A DNA stretch of 64,000 nt, from positions 1 through 64,000 of the IMG/VR virus record IMGVR_UViG_3300013006_000024. The stretch is one strand, 5' to 3'. Positions 33,002 through 40,582 of the stretch are shown in pieces (positions within the stretch are counted from its first letter, which is position 1; every line of letters begins with the position of its first letter). Under the pieces are notes generated by a model. The model ran no database searches. It was not told the origin of the DNA and saw only the letters and a program-made list of their open reading frames with translations. The stretch is from a virus. Made by a program: the position numbers and the translations under genes.

Positions 33002-33910
33002 TTAATCTCCATAGCTAAACCCACCTGAGTCATAACCACGGCGACCTGGCAGTGCACCCATTCCACGCAATTCACTGGTCGGTAAATCATCTTCTGGATA
33101 TTCTTCAACAGTTTCTACTTCACCGGTACCTTCACCTTCTTTTTTCTCCGAAGCGGGGGTATAGCTGCTTTTAAATTTTAATGAATCAATAAAGTCTTGA
33201 ACAACTTCTTTATCATTAGCCATTTTTTGATCATACGCACGCGTTATAGCCTCAATTACTTCATTTTTAAGTTCAGGTGAATCATAAATGTCGCCTTTCT
33301 CGATAGTAATTTCATCAGGAAGCTCAACAAATATTGGCATCCATTCTTTAATAAAACGTGCATTTGGATTTTTTACAAAACTATTTGCTTTTGGTACTTC
33401 AGGTTGTGCAGGAGATGTACCAGGAGTACCAGGTGCTATAACAGCTTTACCCTTTACTCCTGCATCAACTGCTTGCTTGACTTGATGGGGGCTAGCAGCT
33501 GTACCGCCTTCTGCATCTACTCTTACTACATTTAAAAGATTGTCAACGATGCGCGCAGTATATTTAGCCTCCGTACCACCAAGCTTAAGCTCGTTTTTAA
33601 TTAAATTCTCTAATTCAGTTCTAAATTTCATCTTAGAACCCGGGTAAAACAAATCATATTCTTTACCGTCAACAACATGCTTTGCAGGTTTAAAAAGTTT
33701 AGTCTTTATAGCAGCCAGCAAACGATTAGCAACATCAGCCATAGGTTTACCTTCTTTTGCCGCTACTTTGCCGATTCCATATCCCTTGCCAGGTGCTGAT
33801 TCGAAGTCACCAGAATACCCTATATCACCCATTCCATATATGGGAGCTTCAGAAATAACAGGTTTTTTAACTAAATACGCTTCAAATATGAGTTTACAGT
33901 CCTTATTCAT
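33002..33910 (-). CDS. Putative virion or prohead-core protein with N-terminal IFE site
   Basis: A 302-residue protein, not recognised. IFE (residues 8-10) followed by A, and ISE (about 19-21) followed by A, both fit the prohead protease pattern. The middle is lysine-rich and helical, there is a P/G/T-rich linker near residues 150-175, and the C-terminus is acidic then Gly/Tyr-rich (GRRGYDSGGFSYGD). A late box lies 7 nt upstream. Confidence 0.5.
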   Translation of the reverse strand: MNKDCKLIFEAYLVKKPVISEAPIYGMGDIGYSGDFESAPGKGYGIGKVAAKEGKPMADVANRLLAAIKTKLFKPAKHVVDGKEYDLFYPGSKMKFRTELENLIKNELKLGGTEAKYTARIVDNLLNVVRVDAEGGTAASPHQVKQAVDAGVKGKAVIAPGTPGTSPAQPEVPKANSFVKNPNARFIKEWMPIFVELPDEITIEKGDIYDSPELKNEVIEAITRAYDQKMANDKEVVQDFIDSLKFKSSYTPASEKKEGEGTGEVETVEEYPEDDLPTSELRGMGALPGRRGYDSGGFSYGD

Positions 33911-33911
33911 C

Positions 33912-33939
33912 TTGAAATATTTATTCTATTTAATATAAT
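33912..33939 (+). promoter_or_regulatory. Class A promoter with a true leader
   Basis: TTGAAA (33912-33917), 16 nt, TATAAT (33934-33939). Predicted +1 is near 33945-33946, so the mRNA would begin at or just inside GGAGG, about 13 nt before the ATT start at 33959. It overlaps a divergent late box. Confidence 0.65.
33918..33924 (-). promoter_or_regulatory. Late promoter box ATAAATA
   Basis: ATAAATA on the minus strand, 7 nt before the ATG at 33910, inside the spacer of the opposite class A promoter. Confidence 0.55.
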
Positions 33940-33943
33940 AATT

Positions 33944-33949
33944 AGGAGG
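33944..33949 (+). promoter_or_regulatory. Strong Shine-Dalgarno AGGAGG
   Basis: AGGAGG, 9 nt before the ATT at 33959. It is the only full-length Shine-Dalgarno I noticed ahead of a start codon in the window, and it supports initiation at a non-standard codon. Confidence 0.65.
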
Positions 33950-33958
33950 TATAATACT

Positions 33959-34648
33959 ATTTGCGGAATATTTGGAGCTAAAGAATTTACAAACTATGTA
34001 AATCTCTATAAGAGTAATAAGAAAAGAGGCACCTTTTCATATGGCGGACTACTGATCGGTAATAAGATACATGCTATTCTAAAGTCACCTGGTACTGCAA
34101 CTCTTTCTAAAAAGCTAGTTATTGAGTATGGCAAGAAAAGAAGGAACATTACAGATTTTAATTATTTCTTAGGTCATACGCAAGCGCCAACATCATCACA
34201 AAGAGCATTCTCACCTACAACGTCACATCCTTTTCAATATAAAGATTGGCTTATAGCACATAATGGTGTTCTAACAAACCATAAGGAGCTTAAGCTATTA
34301 ATTAGCAATAAAAAAAGCTATAACGTTGTCGATTCGTCAATTATCGCACCATTATTAGATATGCATCTCAAGAAGCATGGTGATGAGATTCTAGCTATTA
34401 TTAAAACTCTTTCACTTTTAAAAGGAACATTCGGTCTTTGGATCTATAATCAAAAATCAGGCCACGTATATATAGCTAGATCTGGTAGTACACTTTATGC
34501 GGATTTTTTAAATAATGAATTTTCTTCTTTACCAAATCCAGATAATGAGTTTGTAGAAGTTGAGGAGGGTTTATTGTACCTCTTAACAAAAGAAGGTATA
34601 ACTAGTGTAGGTAAGTTCACAACAAACTCACCGTTTTTTAATCCATGA
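33959..34648 (+). CDS. Class II glutamine amidotransferase domain protein, ATT start
   Basis: A 229-residue protein. Class II (Ntn-type) amidotransferases need cysteine right after the initiator; here the first codons are ATT-TGC-GGA-ATA-TTT-GGA, i.e. (M)CGIFG, with no ATG, GTG or TTG at that site. FLGHTQAPTSSQRAFSPTTSHPF and LIAHNGVLTNHKEL are the conserved glutamine-binding blocks, and DSSIIAPLLD follows. The next in-frame ATG (34361) would delete the catalytic half. No synthase partner domain is fused, so the ammonia acceptor is unknown. It is coupled to a glycosyltransferase. Confidence 0.85.
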   Translation: MCGIFGAKEFTNYVNLYKSNKKRGTFSYGGLLIGNKIHAILKSPGTATLSKKLVIEYGKKRRNITDFNYFLGHTQAPTSSQRAFSPTTSHPFQYKDWLIAHNGVLTNHKELKLLISNKKSYNVVDSSIIAPLLDMHLKKHGDEILAIIKTLSLLKGTFGLWIYNQKSGHVYIARSGSTLYADFLNNEFSSLPNPDNEFVEVEEGLLYLLTKEGITSVGKFTTNSPFFNP

Positions 34649-35322
34649 ACAATATTGCTTTTTATTTTGCTACTAGAAGCTCGGATGCTAAACAAACTTC
34701 AGCATATAAGTCACTTATTCGATTGAAAGATAAAATAGATATCTTATTTGATGCTGATAATAAAGAAGGATTAAGCAAAAAATATAATGAAATTTTAAAT
34801 GAATATAGAAACGATTATAAATTTATCGTTTTTGTTCATGATGATGTTTATGTTGACGATCTTGCAGTAAATGAAAAGCTAGAGAAAGCTCATCAAGATT
34901 TTGATATAGTCGGGCTTGCCGGTGGCGTTAATCCGAAGATCCAGAAATTAGCTTTATGGCATTTAATGTGTGGTGGGTTTAATGGAAATAATTTGAGGGG
35001 CGCGGTAGCCCATCCTTGTAATGATCATGGACAGATATTTATGACGTCGTTTGGACCTACCCCTGCAAGAGTAGCTATACTTGATGGGCTATTCATGAGT
35101 ATTAACACAAAAAGAACCAAACAGGTCGACTGGAAGTTTAATGAAAATTATACCTTTCATCATTATGATATAGCTAGTAGCTTAGACGCAAATGTTAAGA
35201 AACTAAAATTAGGGGTAGCACCTATATGGGTCGTACACAAATCGCCCGGACTTTTAAATACGAATGATGAAATATTTGTATCGAGCCAAGATAAGTTTTT
35301 AAAAGAATACAGTGGTTATTGA
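34645..35322 (+). CDS. Glycosyltransferase, StrF/Glyco_tranf_2_5-like
   Basis: A 225-residue protein. YKFIVFVHDDVYVDD (about residues 58-72) is the metal-binding strand of a GT-A domain. IVGLAGGVNP and VAILDGLFMSINTKR, then FNENYTFHHYDIASSL, match the StrF-like glycosyltransferase layout. It overlaps the amidotransferase gene by 4 nt, suggesting an amino-sugar-related joint function, which is inference. Confidence 0.7.
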   Translation: MNNIAFYFATRSSDAKQTSAYKSLIRLKDKIDILFDADNKEGLSKKYNEILNEYRNDYKFIVFVHDDVYVDDLAVNEKLEKAHQDFDIVGLAGGVNPKIQKLALWHLMCGGFNGNNLRGAVAHPCNDHGQIFMTSFGPTPARVAILDGLFMSINTKRTKQVDWKFNENYTFHHYDIASSLDANVKKLKLGVAPIWVVHKSPGLLNTNDEIFVSSQDKFLKEYSGY

Positions 35323-35346
35323 TTACTATAAAGTCTAGTATATCAT
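35319..35346 (+). promoter_or_regulatory. Class A promoter of gene 41
   Basis: TTGATT (35319-35324), 16 nt, TATCAT (35341-35346), 6 nt, ATG at 35353. Confidence 0.7.
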
Positions 35347-35352
35347 AGAGTA

Positions 35353-36681
35353 ATGGCTAAGCTAGATTTAGATTATTTTGAAGTTATTATAGCTTACAAA
35401 TCTCTTACAGACGAATCATATTTAGCTTCTATCGTCGATTACATTAAACCTTTGTATTTTAAAAACAAAGACATAAAAGTTGTTTTTGAAATTATTAGAG
35501 AGTTTTATGAAAAAAGAGCGACATGCCCTACTCTAACAGAAATTAAATCTTATTTAACTACCGATGAACTTAAAAGTTCTTTTAAGAATGCCGTTAATCT
35601 TTTTAATAATATTGAAAAGAATTTTAATGTCGATGAACTTACTGCTAATACCGAAATTTTTATTAAGGAAAAATCAGTCTACCATACAATGATGGATGTG
35701 GTGGATGATATTAATAAAAACAGCGTAGATACATCTAAAATATTAGATAAGTTTGAAAAAGCATGCAATATCTCGCTTACTACTGATATTGGGTTAGATC
35801 TGTTTAATGATGTTAGTAAAGTAATTGATAATCTCCATTCTAATGAAAAATATATTCCCTCTAAGTGGAAATGGTTAGACGATAAAATCGGCGGTGGGTT
35901 TTTAGAGGAAGGTAAAGCCCTTTATTTGTTTGCCGGTGAAACTAATATTGGTAAGAGTATATTTCTAGGTAATATTGCGGTAAACATCGCTGAACAAGGA
36001 AAAACAGTATTATTGGTTTCTCTTGAAATGCCAGAAATTATTTACGCTAAACGCCTTTGCTCTAGTGTATCAAAGATTCCCCTTGGACAGCTTAAAATTG
36101 AATCCGAGACCCTTAAGACTCAGTTAGACGAATATTGTATCGAGCACCCTAATTCAAAAATTATTATTAAAGAATTTCCGCCCGCAACTATAACTGCAAA
36201 TCATCTCAAAGCATTTACAAAAAAACTAATTCAAAAGGGAATTAAGATTGATGCGATAGTTCTTGATTATGTTAATTTGCTTAACTCTACCTACGGTGAT
36301 AGTAGTTATGAGAGAATTAAGATATGTACTGAGCAGCTAAGAGCTATTTCTTATCACTTTAATTGCCCTATTATATCTGCAACTCAGCTTAATAGAGAAG
36401 GCTATGATATATCTGATCCCGGCTTAAAGACTATATCCGAAAGTATTGGACTTGCTATGACCGGTGACGTTATTTTAAGTATTTGGCAAGAAGATACAGA
36501 TAAAGAGCTAGGTGTTATAAAGATGGGCTTTATGAAAAATAGATTCGGTCCAAATTTCGGTCATTGTGCAATGCGTATAGACTATTCTACATTAACTATT
36601 ACCGAAGACGAACATATAAATGATACGGAGGCGAGCACATCTTCTATTAGTACTTTGTCTAAATTAGCAATAGATAATTGA
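35353..36681 (+). CDS. 41: Replicative DNA helicase gp41 (DnaB-like)
   Basis: A 442-residue SF4 helicase (T4 gp41 has 475). The N-terminal helical domain spans residues 1-150. LFAGETNIGKSIFLGN (about residues 192-207) is Walker A, LLVSLEMPEIIYAKR is motif 1a, DAIVLDYVNLLNS is Walker B (about 300), and ISATQLNREGYD is motif 3. It unwinds the fork with primase gp61, encoded further downstream. Confidence 0.93.
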   Translation: MAKLDLDYFEVIIAYKSLTDESYLASIVDYIKPLYFKNKDIKVVFEIIREFYEKRATCPTLTEIKSYLTTDELKSSFKNAVNLFNNIEKNFNVDELTANTEIFIKEKSVYHTMMDVVDDINKNSVDTSKILDKFEKACNISLTTDIGLDLFNDVSKVIDNLHSNEKYIPSKWKWLDDKIGGGFLEEGKALYLFAGETNIGKSIFLGNIAVNIAEQGKTVLLVSLEMPEIIYAKRLCSSVSKIPLGQLKIESETLKTQLDEYCIEHPNSKIIIKEFPPATITANHLKAFTKKLIQKGIKIDAIVLDYVNLLNSTYGDSSYERIKICTEQLRAISYHFNCPIISATQLNREGYDISDPGLKTISESIGLAMTGDVILSIWQEDTDKELGVIKMGFMKNRFGPNFGHCAMRIDYSTLTITEDEHINDTEASTSSISTLSKLAIDN

Positions 36682-36686
36682 TTTTT

Positions 36687-36694
36687 TATAAATA
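36687..36694 (+). promoter_or_regulatory. Exact late box TATAAATA upstream of the S21 operon
   Basis: TATAAATA, 12 nt before the TTG at 36707 and 21 nt before a GTG at 36716. Confidence 0.5.
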
Positions 36695-36706
36695 ATTAAT
36701 AATTAG

Positions 36707-37003
36707 TTGTCTACAGTGAAAGGCTACGATCCCTCAGAACAAATAACTGAGTTCGAACAAAACCATACGTTTTTGTCGTTCTGCTCTTTAATAACATTAA
36801 TGCATACAAAAAAGTTGAATTTAGCGAATGTGTTCATATTATTATTAAAGAGTAAGGAAATAAGGGAGCTATTTAAAATGCATTGTGAACTTAAAAACGA
36901 TTTTTCAGCAGTAAAATTTTTCTTGCAATTCGACTCAGGATTGTATAAAAGTAAGTACATTATGAAGTTTTTAAATTCCTGCAAAAAGAGTTTATTTTTA
37001 TGA
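36707..37003 (+). CDS. Hypothetical protein upstream of S21
   Basis: A 98-residue helical protein with cysteines and many hydrophobic residues (FLSFCSLITLMHTKKLNLANVFILLL). The start is TTG at 36707 or GTG at 36716; neither has a clear Shine-Dalgarno. Its location between 41 and 32 is where T4-type phages often keep small transcription or helicase-loading factors (33, 59), but I see no specific similarity. It overlaps the S21 start by 4 nt. Confidence 0.45.
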   Translation: MSTVKGYDPSEQITEFEQNHTFLSFCSLITLMHTKKLNLANVFILLLKSKEIRELFKMHCELKNDFSAVKFFLQFDSGLYKSKYIMKFLNSCKKSLFL

Positions 37004-37209
37004 GACCAGTAAATGTTGAAGTTAAGTTGGATAAGAAGAAGTGCACCGATAAAGCATATTTTGATAAAATGTGGAATAAATTTAGTAGAGAATATATGAA
37101 CTCTGGTATTGTTGAAGAATTGAGATTGAAGAGGTGTTATTACAAGCCAAGTATGTTACGCAAGATAAAGAAGCAGATAGTTAGAAACAAGTGGAAGCAT
37201 TTGCGTTGA
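37000..37209 (+). CDS. rpsU: Ribosomal protein bS21 homologue
   Basis: A 69-residue very basic protein. The pattern matches bS21: short N-terminal strand (VNVEVKLDK), FDKMWNKFSREYMNSGIVEELRLKR, YYKPSMLRKIKK, and a basic C-terminal helix ending KWKHLR. In bacteria S21 sits on the 30S platform near the anti-Shine-Dalgarno and takes part in initiation. Phage-encoded S21 proteins are known from marine and huge phages. Here it is coupled (ATGA) to an unknown gene and follows a TATAAATA late box. Confidence 0.82.
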   Translation: MRPVNVEVKLDKKKCTDKAYFDKMWNKFSREYMNSGIVEELRLKRCYYKPSMLRKIKKQIVRNKWKHLR

Positions 37210-37847
37210 TCACCGAGTTCGATAAATTAATTTACAATACATTTTTAAGGGTTTCGCGATCGAAAAACAAATTACCTTTTAAATTGCGTAAAAATTTTGA
37301 TAAACTTAATAACGAAACATTTGTATCAATTAAAAAGGTTAGTAATTTTTTAAAAAGATTTCCGCATATTAAGATTGAAGAGTATTTTAAAGCGCCGTAT
37401 TCTATATACTCTGACGAAGAATATTTTCCTTTAGATTATTATCACACTCTTAAGGCTACTAAAGCATATACATTGTTTAATAAGAAGCAAGAAAATTTAG
37501 ATCCAGATTCTGATGAACAATTAATCGGTATAAAAGAATCTATTTTGTTTATTAAGAATTTTTGTATAGCTAAAAATCTCTCTCCTGCAAATTACATTAA
37601 TCATAGAACAAATAATGAATATTCTTTTATTCTTCATCTAAAAGAACATAAAGTGAACATATATACGCTTTTAGGGTATTCCAATTTTGAGAAAACTATA
37701 AAACAAAGAGATGCCGAGGTAGTCAAATTTATTATAGGCGAGAATCTTTATAATAACATTTCTGTATATAGAACAAAATTATATAATTCTCAAAAAGCTT
37801 CTAAATTAGTTGAACTCGGTCTCAAAAAAATTTTAAATAATGCTTGA
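37191..37847 (+). CDS. Hypothetical protein downstream of S21
   Basis: A 218-residue basic helical protein read from GTG, overlapping the S21 gene by 19 nt. Segments include FDKLIYNTFLRVSRSKNKLPFKLRKNF and LKEHKVNIYTLLGYSNFEKTIK. Its size and position just before gene 32 would fit a helicase loader (T4 gp59 has 217 residues), but no convincing sequence similarity is visible. Confidence 0.5.
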   Translation: MEAFALITEFDKLIYNTFLRVSRSKNKLPFKLRKNFDKLNNETFVSIKKVSNFLKRFPHIKIEEYFKAPYSIYSDEEYFPLDYYHTLKATKAYTLFNKKQENLDPDSDEQLIGIKESILFIKNFCIAKNLSPANYINHRTNNEYSFILHLKEHKVNIYTLLGYSNFEKTIKQRDAEVVKFIIGENLYNNISVYRTKLYNSQKASKLVELGLKKILNNA

Positions 37848-37871
37848 TTTAAAATTATAAGCTATTATCAT
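37844..37871 (+). promoter_or_regulatory. Class A promoter of gene 32
   Basis: TTGATT (37844-37849), 16 nt, TATCAT (37866-37871), 9 nt, ATG at 37881. Its -35 and -10 hexamers are identical to those of gene 41. Confidence 0.65.
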
Positions 37872-37880
37872 AATAATAAT

Positions 37881-38720
37881 ATGAGTACATTTACCGCATC
37901 GATGTTTGAGAGCATTAAAGGCGCTCTTACTAAAAATAACGAAACCGCTTCTTCTAAAATTAAGGATTATTTGCGCTGTGAGGTAGGAAATACCTATACA
38001 GTCCGACTTCTTCCTAATGTAAAAGACCCATCGAAGACATTTTTCCATTATTATTCTTATGGGTGGAATAGCCTTACGACTGGTCAACTAGTCACAGCTA
38101 TTAGCCCGACTACTTGGAATCAACGCGATCCTATTGCCGAGGAACGCTATCGTGTATTACGCAACGGTACTGAAAAAGAAAAAGAGAAAGCACTTGCTAT
38201 TAAGCGCCGTGAAAATTGGCTTGTAAGTGTATATGTTATTAACGATCCGGTTAATGCCGACAATAACGGGAAGATTAAGCTTCTGCGCTTTGGTCGTCAG
38301 CTTCATAAAATTGTTATGGACGCTATTGAGGGCGAAGAAGCCGCTGAGCTTGGCCCGCGTATTTTCGATCTTTCACCTAAGGGCTGTAATCTTAGAATTA
38401 AGGTTGAGAAGCAGGGTGATTATCCTACATATGTTTCTTCGAAGTTCTCTACTCCTAAGGAAATCGAAGGTCTGGAAGAAGATGACTTTAAGAAGATCTA
38501 CAATAATGCCTTTGATCTTGAGTCATATGTATCTGTCAAGAGTTACGATGAACTCAAGACTATACTTGATGAGCATTATCATGGTACTAAAGACGTTGAT
38601 GATACTGCTGATGCACCGGTGCAAGTCACAACAAGCGCACCAACACCTGTTGCTAAAAAAGCTACAGTAAAAGTCGCTGAAAGCGATGAATCAATAGATA
38701 ACCTTTTAAAAGATCTATAA
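37881..38720 (+). CDS. 32: Single-stranded DNA-binding protein gp32
   Basis: A 279-residue protein (T4 gp32 has 301). YTVRLLPNVKDPSKTFFHYYSYGWNS, the WLVSVYVINDPVNADNNGKIKLLRFG block and the acidic C-terminal tail (SDESIDNLLKDL) match the gp32 core and partner-binding tail. The CPVC-type zinc cysteines of T4 gp32 are missing; the corresponding region reads ISPTTWNQRDPIAEERY. It coats ssDNA and recruits gp43, gp41 and UvsX partners. Confidence 0.85.
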   Translation: MSTFTASMFESIKGALTKNNETASSKIKDYLRCEVGNTYTVRLLPNVKDPSKTFFHYYSYGWNSLTTGQLVTAISPTTWNQRDPIAEERYRVLRNGTEKEKEKALAIKRRENWLVSVYVINDPVNADNNGKIKLLRFGRQLHKIVMDAIEGEEAAELGPRIFDLSPKGCNLRIKVEKQGDYPTYVSSKFSTPKEIEGLEEDDFKKIYNNAFDLESYVSVKSYDELKTILDEHYHGTKDVDDTADAPVQVTTSAPTPVAKKATVKVAESDESIDNLLKDL

Positions 38721-38724
38721 TAAC

Positions 38725-39102
38725 ATGGATGCTTTCAGAGAAGATCTTTCTCCAGAAGAAATTAAGATGGCTACCATAGCTTTTATGGGCCAACATCTAA
38801 CAGGTGATCTTAAGATGCTTCAGAGTAATATGGTCTCACAGAACCCTACTTGCCTTGGTAATTCATTAAATCCGCTACAGGTGATTAATACTATACCGAC
38901 TGCACAACAGCCTAACCCAGTGCATACAACCGTTAATGCGGGTATTAATATTCCACGCCCGCAACCTCAACAGAATTATGTACAGGTAACAGAGCATCGA
39001 AATAGTATCCAGGAAAAAGCTACCGATAATTTAATTTTAAAAGAAATAGCTAATACATTAAAGAGAATAGAAGAGAAGCTGGATAAGATAAAAATATCTT
39101 GA
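38725..39102 (+). CDS. Hypothetical protein between 32 and 45
   Basis: A 125-residue protein, 4 nt after gene 32 and so co-transcribed. The N-terminal part is helical (EEIKMATIAFMGQHLTGDLKML), the middle is P/Q/N-rich (about residues 45-90), and the C-terminus forms a likely coiled coil (LKEIANTLKRIEEKLDKIKI). Not recognised. Confidence 0.5.
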   Translation: MDAFREDLSPEEIKMATIAFMGQHLTGDLKMLQSNMVSQNPTCLGNSLNPLQVINTIPTAQQPNPVHTTVNAGINIPRPQPQQNYVQVTEHRNSIQEKATDNLILKEIANTLKRIEEKLDKIKIS

Positions 39103-39126
39103 ATAACAAGATATATATGCTATTAT
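39099..39126 (+). promoter_or_regulatory. Class A promoter of gene 45
   Basis: TTGAAT (39099-39104), 16 nt, TATTAT (39121-39126), 8 nt, ATG at 39135. Confidence 0.6.
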
Positions 39127-39134
39127 AAAGATTA

Positions 39135-39866
39135 ATGAATCTTAAAATAGCTAATAAAGATATTTTTTTAAATAACTTTTTAACACCGTTAAGTAAGGTA
39201 ACGGATAGTGCAGTAATAAATGTTAGTAAGGGTAAGTTGAGCTCGCTTATTTCTACGAGCGATAATACAATTATTGTTGGTGTTAATTTTACAGACAGTA
39301 GTATTGATGCTGTTAAATGTCTCAATATACCCGATGTAAAGAAATTTGTTAGAGTTATTTCTTGTATTGAGCATGATACATTTGAGCTAGATATTTCATC
39401 GAACTTTATTGGGTATTCGTCTGATAGCGTTAGGTTTAAGTACCATCTATACGATGATAATATTATTACTACACCTAAGCTAAACATGGAAAAGATTAAA
39501 ACTCTTGAATTTGATGGCTCCTTTACGTTGCCTTATACATCAGTTATTAGCCTCATAAAAGGCAGTTCTATAAGTACGGAGACAAATAAGATTTATATAT
39601 CTGTTAAAGATACTACAGTTTTCGGTGAACTAACGGATAAAACGAGAAGCAACATAGATTCGTATGGTATAAAGATTGCTGAAGATTATAAGGGCACTCA
39701 ATTTGCCTTACCTTTACCGTTGAACTTTGAAATATTTAGAATAATTTCTTCTATGAGATTCAAAGAATTACAATCCCAAATAATAACAAAATTAGGAGTA
39801 ATGACATTAGATCTTAAACTTGAAAATTCTGACTTTAAGTTTGTTATCTCTGCATTAGCAAATTAA
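39135..39866 (+). CDS. 45: DNA polymerase sliding clamp gp45
   Basis: A 243-residue protein (T4 gp45 has 228). VINVSKGKLSSLISTSDNTIIVGV, FVRVISCIEHDTFELDISSNFIGY and a second-domain half with VMTLDLKLENSDFKFVISAL follow the duplicated clamp fold of gp45. Besides processivity it is the coactivator of gp55-dependent late transcription in T4. The stop overlaps the next start. Confidence 0.78.
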   Translation: MNLKIANKDIFLNNFLTPLSKVTDSAVINVSKGKLSSLISTSDNTIIVGVNFTDSSIDAVKCLNIPDVKKFVRVISCIEHDTFELDISSNFIGYSSDSVRFKYHLYDDNIITTPKLNMEKIKTLEFDGSFTLPYTSVISLIKGSSISTETNKIYISVKDTTVFGELTDKTRSNIDSYGIKIAEDYKGTQFALPLPLNFEIFRIISSMRFKELQSQIITKLGVMTLDLKLENSDFKFVISALAN

Positions 39867-40237
39867 TGTATAAAACAAGTAAAAATAAATTAAGAACGCC
39901 AAGTTACTTTATTAAAAGGCTTAGGGACAATAGATTTATTGTAATTAAGATTTTTTCTGTTTATTCCAAAGGTGACCCGCGGCAATGGACTATAATGGTT
40001 AATCCTAGCGAGGCATCTGTTATGATTACTTGCTACCTTAATAAGGATAATATGGACGAAATTCTATTTGAATTCAATGATGGGGGCCGTAAGATTCTTA
40101 AGAATTTCTTTATTAAAACCGATAGTATTGAAGTTATTATTGATTATCTTATTAAAAACGGTGTTTCTAACAATGCTGATTACCCAGGAAGAGAAAGATA
40201 CTTGTCAAAAAGATTAAATACTTATGATGAAAAATAA
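39866..40237 (+). CDS. Hypothetical protein downstream of 45
   Basis: A 123-residue basic protein starting at the stop of gene 45 (TAATG). WTIMVNPSEASVMITCYLN and FNDGGRKILKNFFIKTDSIEVIIDYLI suggest a small alpha/beta domain. No family is recognised. Confidence 0.5.
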   Translation: MYKTSKNKLRTPSYFIKRLRDNRFIVIKIFSVYSKGDPRQWTIMVNPSEASVMITCYLNKDNMDEILFEFNDGGRKILKNFFIKTDSIEVIIDYLIKNGVSNNADYPGRERYLSKRLNTYDEK

Positions 40238-40556
40238 GAACTCATCTAAAGGTAATGACGGTAAAAATACACCCTTTAATCCTAATGAAAATAAAGAGGT
40301 AAAAGAGCTTACTCATAAAGCATTAGTTTCTTTCTTGAGAGATCAAATTAAAGAAAAGTCTGACAATAAAACGGATTTAGACGTATTAACTAGTCAGGTT
40401 TTAGAATTTTTAAATAGCTTTATTTTAATCGGCTACAATTTTAATGGTGAGCCTATTTCTATTATTTCTGCTCATAACCAACAAGAAGCCGATTCTCTTG
40501 GAACACTAATTAATAAGTTTATTTTTAATAACGCTAAAGATACTTTTGGAGATTAA
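40224..40556 (+). CDS. Hypothetical protein
   Basis: A 110-residue protein overlapping the preceding gene by 14 nt. It has an N-rich, K-rich N-terminus (residues 1-25) and a helical domain with DVLTSQVLEFLNSFILIGYNFNGEPISII. Not recognised. Confidence 0.5.
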   Translation: MMKNKNSSKGNDGKNTPFNPNENKEVKELTHKALVSFLRDQIKEKSDNKTDLDVLTSQVLEFLNSFILIGYNFNGEPISIISAHNQQEADSLGTLINKFIFNNAKDTFGD

Positions 40557-40574
40557 TAAAAGTTATATTAAAAT
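40546..40574 (+). promoter_or_regulatory. Possible class A promoter
   Basis: TTGGAG (40546-40551), 17 nt, TAAAAT (40569-40574), 8 nt, ATG at 40583. Confidence 0.35.
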
Positions 40575-40582
40575 AATAATAC

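Noticed and set aside
37191-37847. Helicase loader gp59
   Set aside because: Only size and position fit; no sequence similarity visible, so left as hypothetical.
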